Positions 52,539-62,613 of a stretch of DNA of 64,000 nucleotides are shown piece by piece (the first letter of the stretch is position 1; each line of letters starts with the position of its first letter). Source of the DNA: Neorhizobium galegae (lineage in GTDB: Bacteria; Pseudomonadota; Alphaproteobacteria; Rhizobiales; Rhizobiaceae); assembly GCF_017877055.1 (NCBI RefSeq), contig NZ_JAGIPG010000002.1:1488001-1552000 (forward strand). Direction: 5' to 3'. The notes under the pieces are model-generated. The model searched no databases and was not told where the DNA came from. It saw nothing but the letters and a program-made list of their open reading frames with translations. A program made the position numbers and the translations under genes.

Positions 52539-53003
52539 TCAGGCGCTCCTTACGTTCTTGCTGTTCAGCGATGCCACGTCGAGAGCGACCGGCTGCTGTG
52601 CTTCATGGGGATGGTTGGAACCGGCGTAGACGCGCAGGTTCTTCATCTGGCGACGGCCGAGCGGACCACGGGGAACCATGCGCTCGACAGCCTTCTCGAT
52701 GACGCGCTCCGGGAAGCGGCCTTCGATGATCTGGCGCGCAGTGCGCTCCTTGATGCCACCCGGATAACCGGTGTGCCAGTAGTAGGTCTTGTCGGAATAT
52801 TTCTTGCCGGTGAGGACACACTTTTCCGCATTGATGATGATGACGTTGTCGCCATCATCGACATGCGGGGTGTAGGTGGCCTTGTGCTTGCCGCGGAGAC
52901 GGTTTGCAACGATGGTGGCGAGGCGACCGACAACGAGGCCTTCGGCATCGATGATCACCCACTTCTTCTCCACCTCGGCGGGCTTCTGAACGAAGGTTGA
53001 CAT
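52539..53003 (-). CDS. rplM: 50S ribosomal protein L13
   Basis: This 154-residue protein has [38 protein letters not shown] and [19 protein letters not shown]. The ATG at 53003 is the family start; the open frame to 53198 is not used. An upstream AT-richer region holds its promoter. Confidence 0.98.
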   Translation of the reverse strand: MSTFVQKPAEVEKKWVIIDAEGLVVGRLATIVANRLRGKHKATYTPHVDDGDNVIIINAEKCVLTGKKYSDKTYYWHTGYPGGIKERTARQIIEGRFPERVIEKAVERMVPRGPLGRRQMKNLRVYAGSNHPHEAQQPVALDVASLNSKNVRSA

Positions 53004-53802
53004 GTTTTTAACTCTTTCATCTAGAACCCGTGACACTCGAAAGGTTCGAATGCAGGGCGTTTCTTGTTGCTTGGATTGCCTTGGCCGAGGCCGGCAAAAA
53101 GAAAGCGGGCCGAGAGGGTCCGCAATCTGGGGCGGCTTATATCGAGGGAGACCGAAAGCGTCAAGGTGACGGTTTTGTCGGGCTGAAAAATAGATCAAGC
53201 AAAATCAATAGCTTATCTATGTGGTTTTATGATACCACACTTTTTCGAGCGAAATGGAAGGCAGGTTATACCAAATTGCTGGCCCAGCCCGTCGCGGCTG
53301 TCAAACCAGACGAGCGGCCCCATCTTTTTGTCTCTTCTAATGGGAAAGAAAACCCATCCTATACCCGCGAGCCGGAATCCGGCCGCGCGGCAAATCGGGC
53401 TTGGGAACGGCTGTCGGAAGCCCGGAAAAACCTGTTGGGATGGCAGGGCGAGTTGCCCACCCATCGTGCTTATTGCTTGTTATGCGTATATCAAAGGTTG
53501 TATAGGCAGAAAGGTGGCGAGTGGGAACCGAATTGGCGAGGTCCATGCTTTTTGAAGGTTTTATGCGGATTCCGTCGCCGCGGAATAGCTGTCACGTGCT
53601 CACATTTCAACAGCATGCGCAATCCGGAGGAAAACTGACAAATGTTCAGAGAAATAAGTTCGCCTCAGCAAAATCTAGTAGCGTTCTCTAATTCAACCAT
53701 AAGATGGTGCTAATATGTGCAGGTACAAAGAGGGAATCTAATCTGAACGTTCGAAGAACGTCAGCATGCTGGGCATTCTCGATTTTTCACTCAAGAAGCC
53801 GC
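53004..53802. other. Long intergenic stretch, no credible gene
   Basis: About 800 bp separate rplM from the secreted-protein gene. It is AT-richer than its surroundings in parts (53170-53240 and 53620-53720). A plus-strand frame (53030-53638) lacks a good start, codon bias or a family. I see no tRNA, hairpin terminator or repeat; a small RNA cannot be excluded. Confidence 0.5.
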
Positions 53803-54162
53803 CTAAAATCTCAGGCAGCCTGCCTGGAGAGGAAAACAATCTTCCGGATCGGGTCTTCTTTTGCAGGCCCGAACGGGACAGCTCGGCGTATCGGCCGCCG
53901 GTACCGTCACCCGGTCGGCGAACTCATGGCCGTCGCAGTAGCCGCTGTCGATGACATAGCGGTCGTAGAGTGTCATCCGCGCCTTGTTGCGGGAGGGATA
54001 ACGCAGGATCACCGCGCCCTCCCGGCCGATCGCCCGCTGCACGGCGGCGCAGGACATGCCGGTGGAATTGTAGCGCGATATCGCGGCGGCCGGCTCGCCC
54101 GAGAGGAGGGTGCCGGAGGCAATGACTGCGAGACAGCCGAGAATTTTTTTCATGATCCTCAT
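53803..54162 (-). CDS. Small secreted rhizobial protein
   Basis: This 119-residue protein has a signal peptide (ILGCLAVIASGTLLSGEPAAA), then YNSTGMSCAAVQRAIGREGAVILRYPS. It has six Cys after the signal, which suggests disulfides in the periplasm. The pattern recurs in Rhizobiaceae. The function is unknown. Confidence 0.78.
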   Translation of the reverse strand: MRIMKKILGCLAVIASGTLLSGEPAAAISRYNSTGMSCAAVQRAIGREGAVILRYPSRNKARMTLYDRYVIDSGYCDGHEFADRVTVPAADTPSCPVRACKRRPDPEDCFPLQAGCLRF

Positions 54163-54240
54163 CCCTTTTGACGAGACCCGGACTTACATAGCGCAGAAGC
54201 GGTGCGCCGCCAGAGGTACACTATTGCAGGAGCCACCGTC

Positions 54241-54669
54241 ATGAACCATGACCATTACGACAATGCCTATATTGCCGACATCCTGAAGGGCACCAGGACT
54301 ATCGCGCTTCTCGGCGCCTCCCCGAATGCGGACAGGCCAAGCAACCGGGTCATGGGGTTCCTGCTCTCCAAAGGCTATACGGTGTTTCCGGTCAATCCCG
54401 GCCAGGCCGGCAAGCAGATCCTCGGCCAGACGGTCTACAGGACGCTTTCGGACGTGCCGCAGCCGGTCGACATGGTCGACGTTTTTCGCGCCGCTGAATA
54501 TCTGGACAGTGTCGTGGACGAGGCGATCGGGCTCGAAACCAGGCCGAAGGTGATCTGGGGCCAGCTCAGCGTGCGTGACGACAAGGCTGCCGAAAAGGCG
54601 GAAGCCGCCGGCATCAAAGTCGTCATGGACCGCTGCCCGGCGATCGAATATCCCCGCCTGGTCGCCTGA
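54241..54669 (+). CDS. CoA-binding domain protein (YccU-like)
   Basis: This 142-residue Rossmann protein has TIALLGASPNADRPSNRVM near residues 19-37 and VDMVDVFRAAEYL, the CoA_binding_2 pattern. It may bind CoA or a nucleotide; the substrate is unknown. The ATG at 54241 starts the family-length protein. Confidence 0.88.
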   Translation: MNHDHYDNAYIADILKGTRTIALLGASPNADRPSNRVMGFLLSKGYTVFPVNPGQAGKQILGQTVYRTLSDVPQPVDMVDVFRAAEYLDSVVDEAIGLETRPKVIWGQLSVRDDKAAEKAEAAGIKVVMDRCPAIEYPRLVA

Positions 54670-54689
54670 GACGTCCACCGAAGCCGGCG

Positions 54690-55115
54690 TTATTTAGCGA
54701 GCAGTTCCGGTCGACTGCACATATCGTCGAGCAGCTCGGCATTGCCGCAATAACTCGCGAAGTCGGCGGCGGCGCTGCCGTCGGCAAGTTCGCGCCGGCA
54801 GCGGGTCTTCTCGCCGCAATGGACACAGGTGACGTGCATGTCTCGGAATTCCGCCGGATCCTCCAGTCTGGCTTCCTCCGGATCGATGTTGAGCAGCTTC
54901 ATCAGCGCCAGCATCTCGTCGGCCGCATGCGGGCCTTTGGCGATCAGTTCGCGCAGTTCCTGCTCCGACAAGGCGTTGTCCTGCGCCAACAGCTTGACGG
55001 TCTCGTCATCGAGGCTGGCGAGAAGCTTCGCCTCGTTGATCGCCGCCCATGTGGCGGAACACCAGCGCTTCAGCCTGCCGGTAAGATTTTCCGGGGTAGA
55101 GATCGTGTTGCCCAT
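54690..55115 (-). CDS. DUF6455-like protein with a Cys cluster
   Basis: This 141-residue protein has a helical first part, LSEQELRELIAKGPHAADEMLALM, and a C-terminal Cys set (HVTCVHCGEKTRCRREL ... ASYCGNAELL). This fits a DUF6455-type metal-binding protein. The ATG at 55115 is chosen over an open frame to 55181. The role is unknown. Confidence 0.7.
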   Translation of the reverse strand: MGNTISTPENLTGRLKRWCSATWAAINEAKLLASLDDETVKLLAQDNALSEQELRELIAKGPHAADEMLALMKLLNIDPEEARLEDPAEFRDMHVTCVHCGEKTRCRRELADGSAAADFASYCGNAELLDDMCSRPELLAK

Positions 55116-55240
55116 TGTGAACTCCTCTCTATTTCCTGGGAGGATAGGTTCTGGAGAACGATGTACCTTGATCGTGATCAACCGCCGGGGTCTGTTGCAG
55201 CGCCATCAAAGCGAGCGCCATTTCAAGGGGAGGGACTAAA

Positions 55241-56524
55241 ATGCCGACACTCAATCCGGGGTTTTCGACGCTGGCCGTGCATGCGGGCGCGCAGCCCGAT
55301 CCGACAACAGGGGCGCGGGCGACGCCGATCTATCAGACGACGTCTTTCGTCTTCAACGACGCGGACCACGCCGCTGCCCTTTTCGGCCTGCAGCAGTTCG
55401 GCAATATCTACACCCGCATCATGAACCCTACCCAGGCGGTGCTGGAGGAGCGGGTGGCGGCGCTCGAGGGCGGCACCGCGGCGCTCGCGGTCGCCTCCGG
55501 CCATGCGGCGCAGATGCTGACATTTCACACGATCATGCAGCCCGGCGACAATTTCATCGCGGCGCGAAAGCTCTATGGCGGCTCGATCAACCAGTTCGGC
55601 AATGCGTTCAGGAACTTCGACTGGCAGGTGCGCTGGGCCGATACCGACGATCCGGCGAGCTTCGAGGCCGGCATCGACGAGCGTACCCGGGCGATCTTCA
55701 TCGAGAGCCTCGCCAATCCCGCCGGCACGTTCGTGGACATCGCGGCGATTGCCGAGGTTGCGCAAAGACGCGGCATTCCGCTGATCGTCGATAACACGAT
55801 GGCGACCCCCTATCTCGTCCGCCCGCTCGAACACGGCGCGGATATCGTCATCCATTCGCTGACCAAGTTCATGGGCGGCCACGGCAATTCCATGGGCGGC
55901 GTGATCGTTGACGGGGGCACGTTCAACTGGTCGAAATCGGGCAATTATCCGATGCTCTCGGAGCCGCGCCCGGAATATGGCGGCATCGTCCTGTACCAGG
56001 CTTTCGGCAATATCGGCTTTGCCATCGCCTGCCGGGTGCTGGGCCTGCGCGATATCGGGCCTGCGATCTCGCCCTTCAACGCCTTCATGATCCTGACCGG
56101 CATCGAGACGCTGCCGCTCAGGATGCAGAAACATTGCGACAATGCCGCCGCTGTCGCGAAATGGCTGAAGGCGCATCCGAAGGTCGCCTGGGTCAGCTAT
56201 TCCGGCCTCGAAGACGACCCGAACCACACCCTGCAGATGCGATATTCGCCGAAGGGCGCCGGCTCGGTCTTCACCTTCGGCGTCACGGGCGGCTACGAGG
56301 CGGGCAAGACGCTGGTCGAAAGCCTGCAGCTCTTCTCCCACCTCGCCAATATCGGCGATACCCGTTCGCTGGTCATCCATCCGGCTTCGACGACGCACCG
56401 GCAGCTGAGCGAAGAACAGCAGATCGCCGCCGGCGCCGGGCCGGACGTGGTGCGCCTGTCGATCGGCATCGAGGATGCCGCCGACATCATCGCCGACCTC
56501 GATCAGGCCTTGTCGAAGATCTGA
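55241..56524 (+). CDS. metY: O-acetylhomoserine sulfhydrylase (Cys/Met metabolism PLP enzyme)
   Basis: This 427-residue enzyme has the PLP lysine in [15 protein letters not shown] (near residue 210) and [22 protein letters not shown]. Its length fits O-acetylhomoserine sulfhydrylases rather than the shorter MetZ. It makes homocysteine or methionine from acetylhomoserine. The leader (55116-55240) was checked for a SAM-II riboswitch without success. Confidence 0.88.
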   Translation: MPTLNPGFSTLAVHAGAQPDPTTGARATPIYQTTSFVFNDADHAAALFGLQQFGNIYTRIMNPTQAVLEERVAALEGGTAALAVASGHAAQMLTFHTIMQPGDNFIAARKLYGGSINQFGNAFRNFDWQVRWADTDDPASFEAGIDERTRAIFIESLANPAGTFVDIAAIAEVAQRRGIPLIVDNTMATPYLVRPLEHGADIVIHSLTKFMGGHGNSMGGVIVDGGTFNWSKSGNYPMLSEPRPEYGGIVLYQAFGNIGFAIACRVLGLRDIGPAISPFNAFMILTGIETLPLRMQKHCDNAAAVAKWLKAHPKVAWVSYSGLEDDPNHTLQMRYSPKGAGSVFTFGVTGGYEAGKTLVESLQLFSHLANIGDTRSLVIHPASTTHRQLSEEQQIAAGAGPDVVRLSIGIEDAADIIADLDQALSKI

Positions 56525-56605
56525 GAGAAGGGATAACAGCGCTGGTGAGGCGACGAATCCGCCGTCAATCGTCCGCCGGAAGCCGGTGGCAAAGGGGACC
56601 CAACA

Positions 56606-56950
56606 ATGAGCGCCTGGATCAAATTCGACCTCTCGCCCATCGCGCCGGAAGAGGGCGCCCCGGCACCGGACAGGCTGGTCTCCGGCACCCCGACATTCCG
56701 CACCTGGAACGTCGAGGAAGCCGACGGCGGGCTCTATGCCGGCATCTGGGAAGCGACGCCCGGTAAGTGGCGGATCGTGTATGAGGAGTGGGAATATTTC
56801 CACATCCTCTCCGGCCGTTCGATCGTCACCGAAGAGGGTGGCGAGCCGGTCCACCTCAAGGCCGGCGACAGCATGATCCTCAGACCCGGCTTCAAGGGAA
56901 CCTGGGAAGTCGTTGAAACGACTCGCAAGGACTATGTGATCAGGGTCTGA
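56606..56950 (+). CDS. Cupin domain protein (DUF861/EutQ-like)
   Basis: This 114-residue protein has WEATPGKWRIVYEEWEYFHIL and LKAGDSMILRPGFKGTWEV, a single cupin barrel. It follows metY by 81 nt and may be in the same transcript. The substrate is unknown. Confidence 0.85.
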   Translation: MSAWIKFDLSPIAPEEGAPAPDRLVSGTPTFRTWNVEEADGGLYAGIWEATPGKWRIVYEEWEYFHILSGRSIVTEEGGEPVHLKAGDSMILRPGFKGTWEVVETTRKDYVIRV

Positions 56951-56970
56951 GGGCGGGGGCCGCCGACCTT

Positions 56971-57459
56971 TCAGTCATCCCGCTTAAAGACCTTCGCGAA
57001 TTCATCGGACGAAATGAACGCCAGCGTCCGCCGCAGTTCTTCCGATCTCTCCTTGCCGAAAGCCTTGTCGAAACGGTTCTGGGCGATCTGCCAGCGGGCG
57101 GTGAGGTCGCGTTGCATGGCTGCGGCGGCGTCCGTCAGGCGGACGCGCTTGGCGCGACGGTCCTGGGCGTCGGGAACCAGTTCCACCAGCCCGTCGCGGA
57201 TCAGCGGCTTCAGCGTATGGCCGAGCGCCGAGAGGTCCATGACCATCGCCTCCGCGAGGTTTTTCAACGTGGGTTCGTTGGATCTGGCGATCTGCGACAG
57301 CAGCGAAAACTGCGTTCCCTTGAGGCCTGTATCGCCCATCGCATCCTCATAGAGCTGGCCGAGATGCCGCGAGGCGCGGCGCACTGCGGTATTGCTGCAG
57401 TGAAGCCAGACGCCGTCTTCGTTCTGCCCCTGCCTGTCCTGCTTGTCTTTGTCCGTCAT
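56971..57459 (-). CDS. MarR family regulator
   Basis: This 162-residue protein has the MarR winged helix: LTLKNLAEAMVMDLSALGHTLKPLIRDGLVEL-like region near 72-100, then RAKRVRLTDAA. The ATG at 57459 is chosen; the open frame continues to 57513. It is divergent from the SDR gene and probably represses it. Confidence 0.88.
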   Translation of the reverse strand: MTDKDKQDRQGQNEDGVWLHCSNTAVRRASRHLGQLYEDAMGDTGLKGTQFSLLSQIARSNEPTLKNLAEAMVMDLSALGHTLKPLIRDGLVELVPDAQDRRAKRVRLTDAAAAMQRDLTARWQIAQNRFDKAFGKERSEELRRTLAFISSDEFAKVFKRDD

Positions 57460-57571
57460 GTCTTGTTCCGATCCTGTCGCGGGACAATGCCCGCTTTTGG
57501 CTGGCCCTTCCACTCCGATGAAAAATTTGCGGCCGCCCCTTGCAGCTTCAAATCGTGCCTTTCATATATAG

Positions 57572-57583
57572 TGGCATATACCA
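57572..57583. promoter_or_regulatory. Candidate MarR operator
   Basis: TGG-CATATA-CCA is a 12-bp palindrome in the AT-rich gap between marR and the SDR gene. MarR proteins bind such short dyads in divergent promoters. No experimental support is visible in the sequence. Confidence 0.35.
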
Positions 57584-57644
57584 GTAAATTCCAGATGCCG
57601 GAAACGCCGGCCAGAATCCCAGCCAAAACCAAAGGAGATGGACC

Positions 57645-58454
57645 ATGACCAATACCTCGAAACTCGGAACCGCACTCGTGACCGGCGCGTCGTCGGGCAT
57701 CGGCGCGACCTATGCGGAAAAGCTCGCCAAGCGCGGCTATGACCTCGTCCTGGTCGCCCGCGACGCGGATCGCCTGAAGGCGCTTGCCGGCCGACTGGCG
57801 AGCGAACATGGCATCAAGGCAGACGTGCTGCGCGCCGACCTCAGCCAGCGTGCCGATGTGGTCGTGGTCGACAAGCGCCTGCGCGAGGACGATTCGATCA
57901 CGCTCTTCGTCAACAATGCCGGTATCGGCCCGAAGGGTCCGCTGCTGAAGGCCGATCCGGATTATCTCGACCAGATGGTCGATCTCAACGTCACCGCCGC
58001 CAATCGTCTCGCCGTTGTGGCAGCCCAGGCCTTCGCCGCCCGGGGTAAGGGCGCCATCGTCAACATCGCCTCTGCCGTCGCACTCGCCGCAGAATTCTTC
58101 AGCGGCACCTATGCCGCCAGCAAGGCCTTCGTGCTTGCTCTGACGGAAGCGCTGGCTTCCGAGCTGAAGGACACCGGCGTCACGATCCAGGCAGTCCTGC
58201 CGGGCTATACCCGCACCGAAATCTTCGATCGCGTCGGCGGCTCGATGGATGGTCTCGACCCGAATACGGTCATGGAAGTGGGCGACCTCGTCGATGCGGC
58301 GCTTGCCGGTCTCGACCGCGGCGAACTCGTCACCATGCCGTCGCTCGCCGATACGCAGCTTTATGACACTTACACGGCCGCCCGAGGCCAGCTGCGTCCC
58401 TACCTGTCGCTCAACAAGCCGGCGGCCCGGTACGGCGTTGCCGCTAAGGCTTGA
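57645..58454 (+). CDS. Short-chain dehydrogenase/reductase
   Basis: This 269-residue SDR has the cofactor loop TGASSGIGATYAE near residues 11-23, NNAGIGP near 88-94, and YAASKAF with the catalytic Tyr/Lys near 156-162. The substrate is unknown. AAGGAG precedes the ATG. Confidence 0.93.
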   Translation: MTNTSKLGTALVTGASSGIGATYAEKLAKRGYDLVLVARDADRLKALAGRLASEHGIKADVLRADLSQRADVVVVDKRLREDDSITLFVNNAGIGPKGPLLKADPDYLDQMVDLNVTAANRLAVVAAQAFAARGKGAIVNIASAVALAAEFFSGTYAASKAFVLALTEALASELKDTGVTIQAVLPGYTRTEIFDRVGGSMDGLDPNTVMEVGDLVDAALAGLDRGELVTMPSLADTQLYDTYTAARGQLRPYLSLNKPAARYGVAAKA

Positions 58455-58468
58455 TCGCGACAATCGAT

Positions 58469-58499
58469 GCGCAACTGCGGCATGCGTCCGCAGTTGCGC
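58469..58499. terminator. Perfect 12-bp hairpin between convergent genes
   Basis: GCGCAACTGCGG and CCGCAGTTGCGC pair perfectly around a 7-nt loop. It lies between the SDR and P450 ends and is followed by a T-rich stretch. It probably ends transcription from the left and perhaps from both sides. Confidence 0.6.
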
Positions 58500-58574
58500 G
58501 GTGGTTCTTTGCATTGTTTTCAGCGGTTTACGCGACCGTTTTGATTCGCTGCCGATAAGCCGTTTCTATGCCGC

Positions 58575-59822
58575 TCACCAAGCCAGATCCAGCCGCTCCA
58601 GCCCGTGGAAATGGTAGACGTCCTTGACCACCGGCGGCGTGGCGATCCGCATTCCGGGCAGCCGCCGGAAGAGGATCGGCAGCACGGTGTTGAGTTCCAG
58701 CCTTGCAAGCGGTGCGCCGATGCAGAAATGGATACCGGCGCCGAAGGAGAGGTTTGGCACCTCCTGCCGATCGGGCCTGAAGGCCAGCGGGTCGGAGAAT
58801 TTCTTCGGATCGAGATTGGCGGCGGCAAGGATGAGGCTCACCTTGTCGCCGTGTTTGAAATCGAGCCCGTCGATCTGGACATCCTCGAGCGCCCAGCGCT
58901 GGAAGATGTGCACCGGCGCACAGATGCGCAGCGTCTCCTCGACCGTCCGCTCGGTCGCCGCCTCGTCGCGGAAAAGGTCTGCTGGCGGAATGCCGCTCTC
59001 CAGGATCACCCGCACCGAATTGCCGATCTGGTGCACCGTCGCCTCGTGGCCGGCATTGAGCAGCACGATGGTGGTCGAGACCAGCTCGTCGTCGGTGAGA
59101 TACTGGCCCTTGTGCTCCGTGTGGATCATGTGGGTGAGGAGGTCTTCGAGCGGCTCCCGGCGGCGCTCGGCGATCAGGCCCTTGACGTAATCCGCGAATT
59201 CCTTGGCCGCGCGGTCGGCGGCATGCTCATCCGCCTCGGTCCGCTTGAACATGTACATGCCGACATAAGCGTGCGACCATTTGAGAAGCTGCGGCCCCAT
59301 CTCGTCCGGAATGCCGATCATCCGGGCGATCATCGTCACCGGAATGATGTCGGCGAAGGAGGAAAGCAATTCCGTCTCGCCTTGGCCCTCGAACCCGTCG
59401 ATCAGCCTTTCGGCAAGTTCTGCGATCTCCGGCCGGAGCCGTTCGATATGGCGGGAGACGAAGGCGCGGTTGACGAGCGTGCGGAGCCGCGTGTGTTCAG
59501 GTGGTTCGAGCTCCAGCAGCGAATACCGCTCGGCGAGATCGAAGTTTTCGAGATGCGGCAGGGGTTCGGGAAGCCCGAGTTCCTCGCGGCTGGCGATATG
59601 CAGGATCTGGCGTCCGAACCGCCGGTCACGCAACAGGCCGTTCACATGGTCGTAGCCGGTGAAGAACCACTGCCGCTGCTCTTCCCAATAGAAGGTCGGA
59701 CAATGTTCGTGGAGGAGCGAGTAGACGCGATTCGGGTCGCCGTAGAAGGCCGGGTCGCGACCGTCGAGCGAGACGCGGCGGGTTTCGGGATCGATGCGGA
59801 GGAAATCGGGCAGAATGGTCAT
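58575..59822 (-). CDS. Cytochrome P450
   Basis: This 415-residue soluble P450 has the heme loop FGAGIHFCIGAPLARLE (Cys near residue 347), the I-helix LLNAGHEATVHQIGN, and EETLR (ExxR). It is of the bacterial class with separate redox partners; none is nearby. The ATG at 59822 fits the family. Confidence 0.94.
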   Translation of the reverse strand: MTILPDFLRIDPETRRVSLDGRDPAFYGDPNRVYSLLHEHCPTFYWEEQRQWFFTGYDHVNGLLRDRRFGRQILHIASREELGLPEPLPHLENFDLAERYSLLELEPPEHTRLRTLVNRAFVSRHIERLRPEIAELAERLIDGFEGQGETELLSSFADIIPVTMIARMIGIPDEMGPQLLKWSHAYVGMYMFKRTEADEHAADRAAKEFADYVKGLIAERRREPLEDLLTHMIHTEHKGQYLTDDELVSTTIVLLNAGHEATVHQIGNSVRVILESGIPPADLFRDEAATERTVEETLRICAPVHIFQRWALEDVQIDGLDFKHGDKVSLILAAANLDPKKFSDPLAFRPDRQEVPNLSFGAGIHFCIGAPLARLELNTVLPILFRRLPGMRIATPPVVKDVYHFHGLERLDLAW

Positions 59823-59937
59823 GCCTGGAGACCTAGCGAATTTCGGCGGGTGGGAAAAGTGGGCCGATTTGACGCAATTCAAGATTGCGCTCATGGTCGG
59901 TGATGCAAGGGATGCTGCGGCCTTGGGGAGGGAATGG

Positions 59938-60759
59938 ATGAAGCTGTCGTCTCGCGAATACAAGCTGATGCTGCACGCGCAGGAGTTTGCCGGCGACGAA
60001 GCCGCCTGCCGTTCGAGGGCCGCGGATTTCTGGACGGACACCGGCAGTCGGCTGGGTGACGCCGGGATCGAGGCAAGGGGCAAGCTGGATCTGTTGGATC
60101 CGGACAAGCAGCGAAACGTGTTTTTCCTGGATACGCCGGACAAGGCCCTCTACGAGCGGTCGGACCTCGTTTTCCGGTTGCGACGGCCGGTCGCCGGCAA
60201 GGGCGACTGGAATGCGACGCTGAAATTCCGCCATGGCGACCGCCTGCTCGCTGGGGCACAGGCGTTCCGGCTGCGGGAGGGGCGCGGACGGGGCAAGTTC
60301 GAAGAGGACGTCAAGGCGGTTCCGCGATCCGGAATGCCGGGCTTCTGGGCGCTTTTCAGCCGCTCCGTCGAGGCCGGGATCGGCCCCCGGAAAAAACTCC
60401 CGACCGTTGGCGCCTGCCTCGCTCCTTTCGAGAAACTCGACGGCGGGTCGCTGCCGCCGCTGAAGGAAAAGGTTGAGACCGTTTCGGGTTTGAAAGTGAT
60501 CGAGCACGTCTTCGAGGATGGCTGGCTGGGCTTCTCGAAAAAGGTGAAAGCCGAATGCGCGTTGATCCTCTGGTGGAAGGAGGACGAGGCGCTGGAGCCG
60601 ATCGCCGCCGAATTCAGCTTTCGTTTTCCCCTCGATGACGGCGAGGCGGATGCCAAGGTGGTCCGCAATGCCTGGACGGCGATGACCGTGCTCAGCGGTT
60701 CGCCGTTCGTCGATCAGAAAGGCAGGACGAAGACAGCGCTCGTTTACGGCGCCGATTGA
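59938..60759 (+). CDS. CYTH domain protein
   Basis: This 273-residue protein begins SSREYKLML, a variant of the ExExK start of the CYTH family, and has VFFLDTPDKALYERSDLVFRLR and TLKFRHGDRL. Such proteins bind triphosphates. The ATG at 59938 has GGGAGGG upstream. Its stop abuts the ggt stop. Confidence 0.78.
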   Translation: MKLSSREYKLMLHAQEFAGDEAACRSRAADFWTDTGSRLGDAGIEARGKLDLLDPDKQRNVFFLDTPDKALYERSDLVFRLRRPVAGKGDWNATLKFRHGDRLLAGAQAFRLREGRGRGKFEEDVKAVPRSGMPGFWALFSRSVEAGIGPRKKLPTVGACLAPFEKLDGGSLPPLKEKVETVSGLKVIEHVFEDGWLGFSKKVKAECALILWWKEDEALEPIAAEFSFRFPLDDGEADAKVVRNAWTAMTVLSGSPFVDQKGRTKTALVYGAD

Positions 60760-62547
60760 TCACTCACCGACCGCCACGCCCTCGCGGCGCGGGTCCGCAC
60801 TGCCGGCAAGTCCGTTCGCGGTGATCTCGATCGCGTGCAGGCCGGAATTCATCTCGCCCGGCTTCACCTCGTAACCCAGCGCCTTCAATGGTTCGGCAAG
60901 CTTTTCGGCCTCGGTGCCCGCCTCGATCTCGTAAGGTCCGAACCGGTTGATGAAATGCGGCTGGGCGACGATCTGCTCTACCGGCATGCCCCAGTCGATA
61001 TAGGCGATCAGCGCCTGGGCGACGTAACCGATGATCTGGCTGCCGCCGGGCGAACCGATCGCGAGCAGCGGCTTGCCCTCCTTCATCACGATCGTCGGCG
61101 CCATCGAGGAACGCGGCCGCTTGCCCGGCTCGACGCGGTTGGCCACAGGCAAACTGCCGTCATGGGTCTTGAAGGAGAAGTCGGTGAGCTCGTTGTTGAG
61201 CAGGAAGCCGTTGGTCATCAGCCGCGAGCCGAAACCGCTTTCGATCGTCGTAGTCATCGACACGACATTGCCCTCTTCGTCGACGATGACGAAATGGCTG
61301 GTGGAAGGCATCTCGATCGCCGCATCGCGGCCGAACAGCAGCGCATGGTCCCATTCCGGCTCGCCGGCCTTCACCTGGTCGGAGACAAGAGCTTTGGTGC
61401 CGTCAAGCAGGGCGGCGCGCTTGCCGAGATAGTCCTTCTTCAACAGGCCCTTGATCGGCAAGGGCTGGAAATCCGGGTCGGCGAGGTAGCGCTCGCGGTC
61501 GGAAAAGGCGAGGCGCTGCGCGTCGCCGATGATCCGCCAGCTGTCGGCGTTGCGGGGGCCGAAGCCCTTGATGTCGAAATTCTCGATCACGCCGAGCATC
61601 TGGCCGATCGCCACCGCGCCGGAGGAGGGCGGACCCATGCCGCAGACGTCCAGCGCCCGGTAGGCGGCGCAGACCGGCTCGCGTTCCTTGATGCGGTAAT
61701 TGGCCAGATCGGCGAGCGACAGGACACCGGGATTGCCCGGCGCTTCGCGCACCGTCTTGACGATTGCCTCGGCGATCGGCCCCTTGTAGAAGGCATCAGC
61801 GCCGCCGGTCGCAATCGCCTTCAGCGTTTCCGCATAGGCAGGGTTTCTGAGCACGGTACCGGCCTTCAGCGGCGCGCCGGATGGGTCGTAGAAGTAACCC
61901 CTCGGACCGTCGTATTTCTTCAGCCGGTCACCCTCGCCGGCGATCAGCGAAGCCAGACGGGGAGAGACCTGGAAGCCGTCGGTGGCAAGCTTCTCCGCCC
62001 GTTCGAACAGGCTCGCCCAGTCGGCCTTGCCGTAGCGCTTATGGACTTCGGAGAGGAGGCGCACGGTGCCTGGCGTGCCGACCGAACGGCCGCCGACCAC
62101 CGCATCCATGAATTTCAGCGGCTGGCCCTGTGCATCGAGAAAAAGTTTCGGCGTTGCCTCCATCGGCGCCGTCTCGCGGCCGTCGAAGGTGGTGAGCTTG
62201 TTGGACGCCGCATCGTAATAGACGAGGAAGGAGCCGCCGCCGAGGCCTGAGCTCTGCGGCTCGACAAGGCCGAGCACGGTCTGCACGGCGATCAGGGCGT
62301 CGATCGCATTGCCGCCGCTGGCGATCACGTCGCGCCCGGCTTCGGCCGCCAGCGGATTGGCGGCGGCGACCATGAAATTTTTCGTCTCGACGCGCTTGGC
62401 GGACGTGAACCCCGTTGCCCGCTCCGGCGCAACGGTATCGGACGCCTGCTGCGCAAGCGCTGTACCGGCCGAAAACATCGAGACGGAAAGCAGCGAGGAA
62501 AGAAAAATGCCCGCGAAAAGTCCGATCCCCGAAAATCCTGCCCGCAT
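60760..62547 (-). CDS. ggt: Gamma-glutamyltransferase
   Basis: This 595-residue protein has a signal sequence (LFAGIFLSSLLSVSMFSAGTALA). The catalytic Thr is in TSHFVIVDEEGNVVSMTTTIE near residue 420, with GSPGGSQI following. It breaks glutathione in the periplasm and matures by self-cleavage before that Thr. Confidence 0.95.
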   Translation of the reverse strand: MRAGFSGIGLFAGIFLSSLLSVSMFSAGTALAQQASDTVAPERATGFTSAKRVETKNFMVAAANPLAAEAGRDVIASGGNAIDALIAVQTVLGLVEPQSSGLGGGSFLVYYDAASNKLTTFDGRETAPMEATPKLFLDAQGQPLKFMDAVVGGRSVGTPGTVRLLSEVHKRYGKADWASLFERAEKLATDGFQVSPRLASLIAGEGDRLKKYDGPRGYFYDPSGAPLKAGTVLRNPAYAETLKAIATGGADAFYKGPIAEAIVKTVREAPGNPGVLSLADLANYRIKEREPVCAAYRALDVCGMGPPSSGAVAIGQMLGVIENFDIKGFGPRNADSWRIIGDAQRLAFSDRERYLADPDFQPLPIKGLLKKDYLGKRAALLDGTKALVSDQVKAGEPEWDHALLFGRDAAIEMPSTSHFVIVDEEGNVVSMTTTIESGFGSRLMTNGFLLNNELTDFSFKTHDGSLPVANRVEPGKRPRSSMAPTIVMKEGKPLLAIGSPGGSQIIGYVAQALIAYIDWGMPVEQIVAQPHFINRFGPYEIEAGTEAEKLAEPLKALGYEVKPGEMNSGLHAIEITANGLAGSADPRREGVAVGE

Positions 62548-62613
62548 GATGCACCCTCCGCGTTTATCCCTGCGGACGAATGTGGGTTTCAGGACGAAGA
62601 GGACAAGAGCACG

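Noticed and set aside
53030-53638. 202-codon plus-strand frame upstream of rplM
   Set aside because: It lacks a ribosome site, its codon use differs from nearby genes, no domain is seen, and it covers the rplM promoter region.
55116-55240. Possible SAM-II riboswitch in the leader of the O-acetylhomoserine sulfhydrylase gene
   Set aside because: The leader has TTGCAGC and a CATCAAAGC segment that recall SAM-II, but I could not find the upstream half of stem P1 or the conserved pseudoknot partner.
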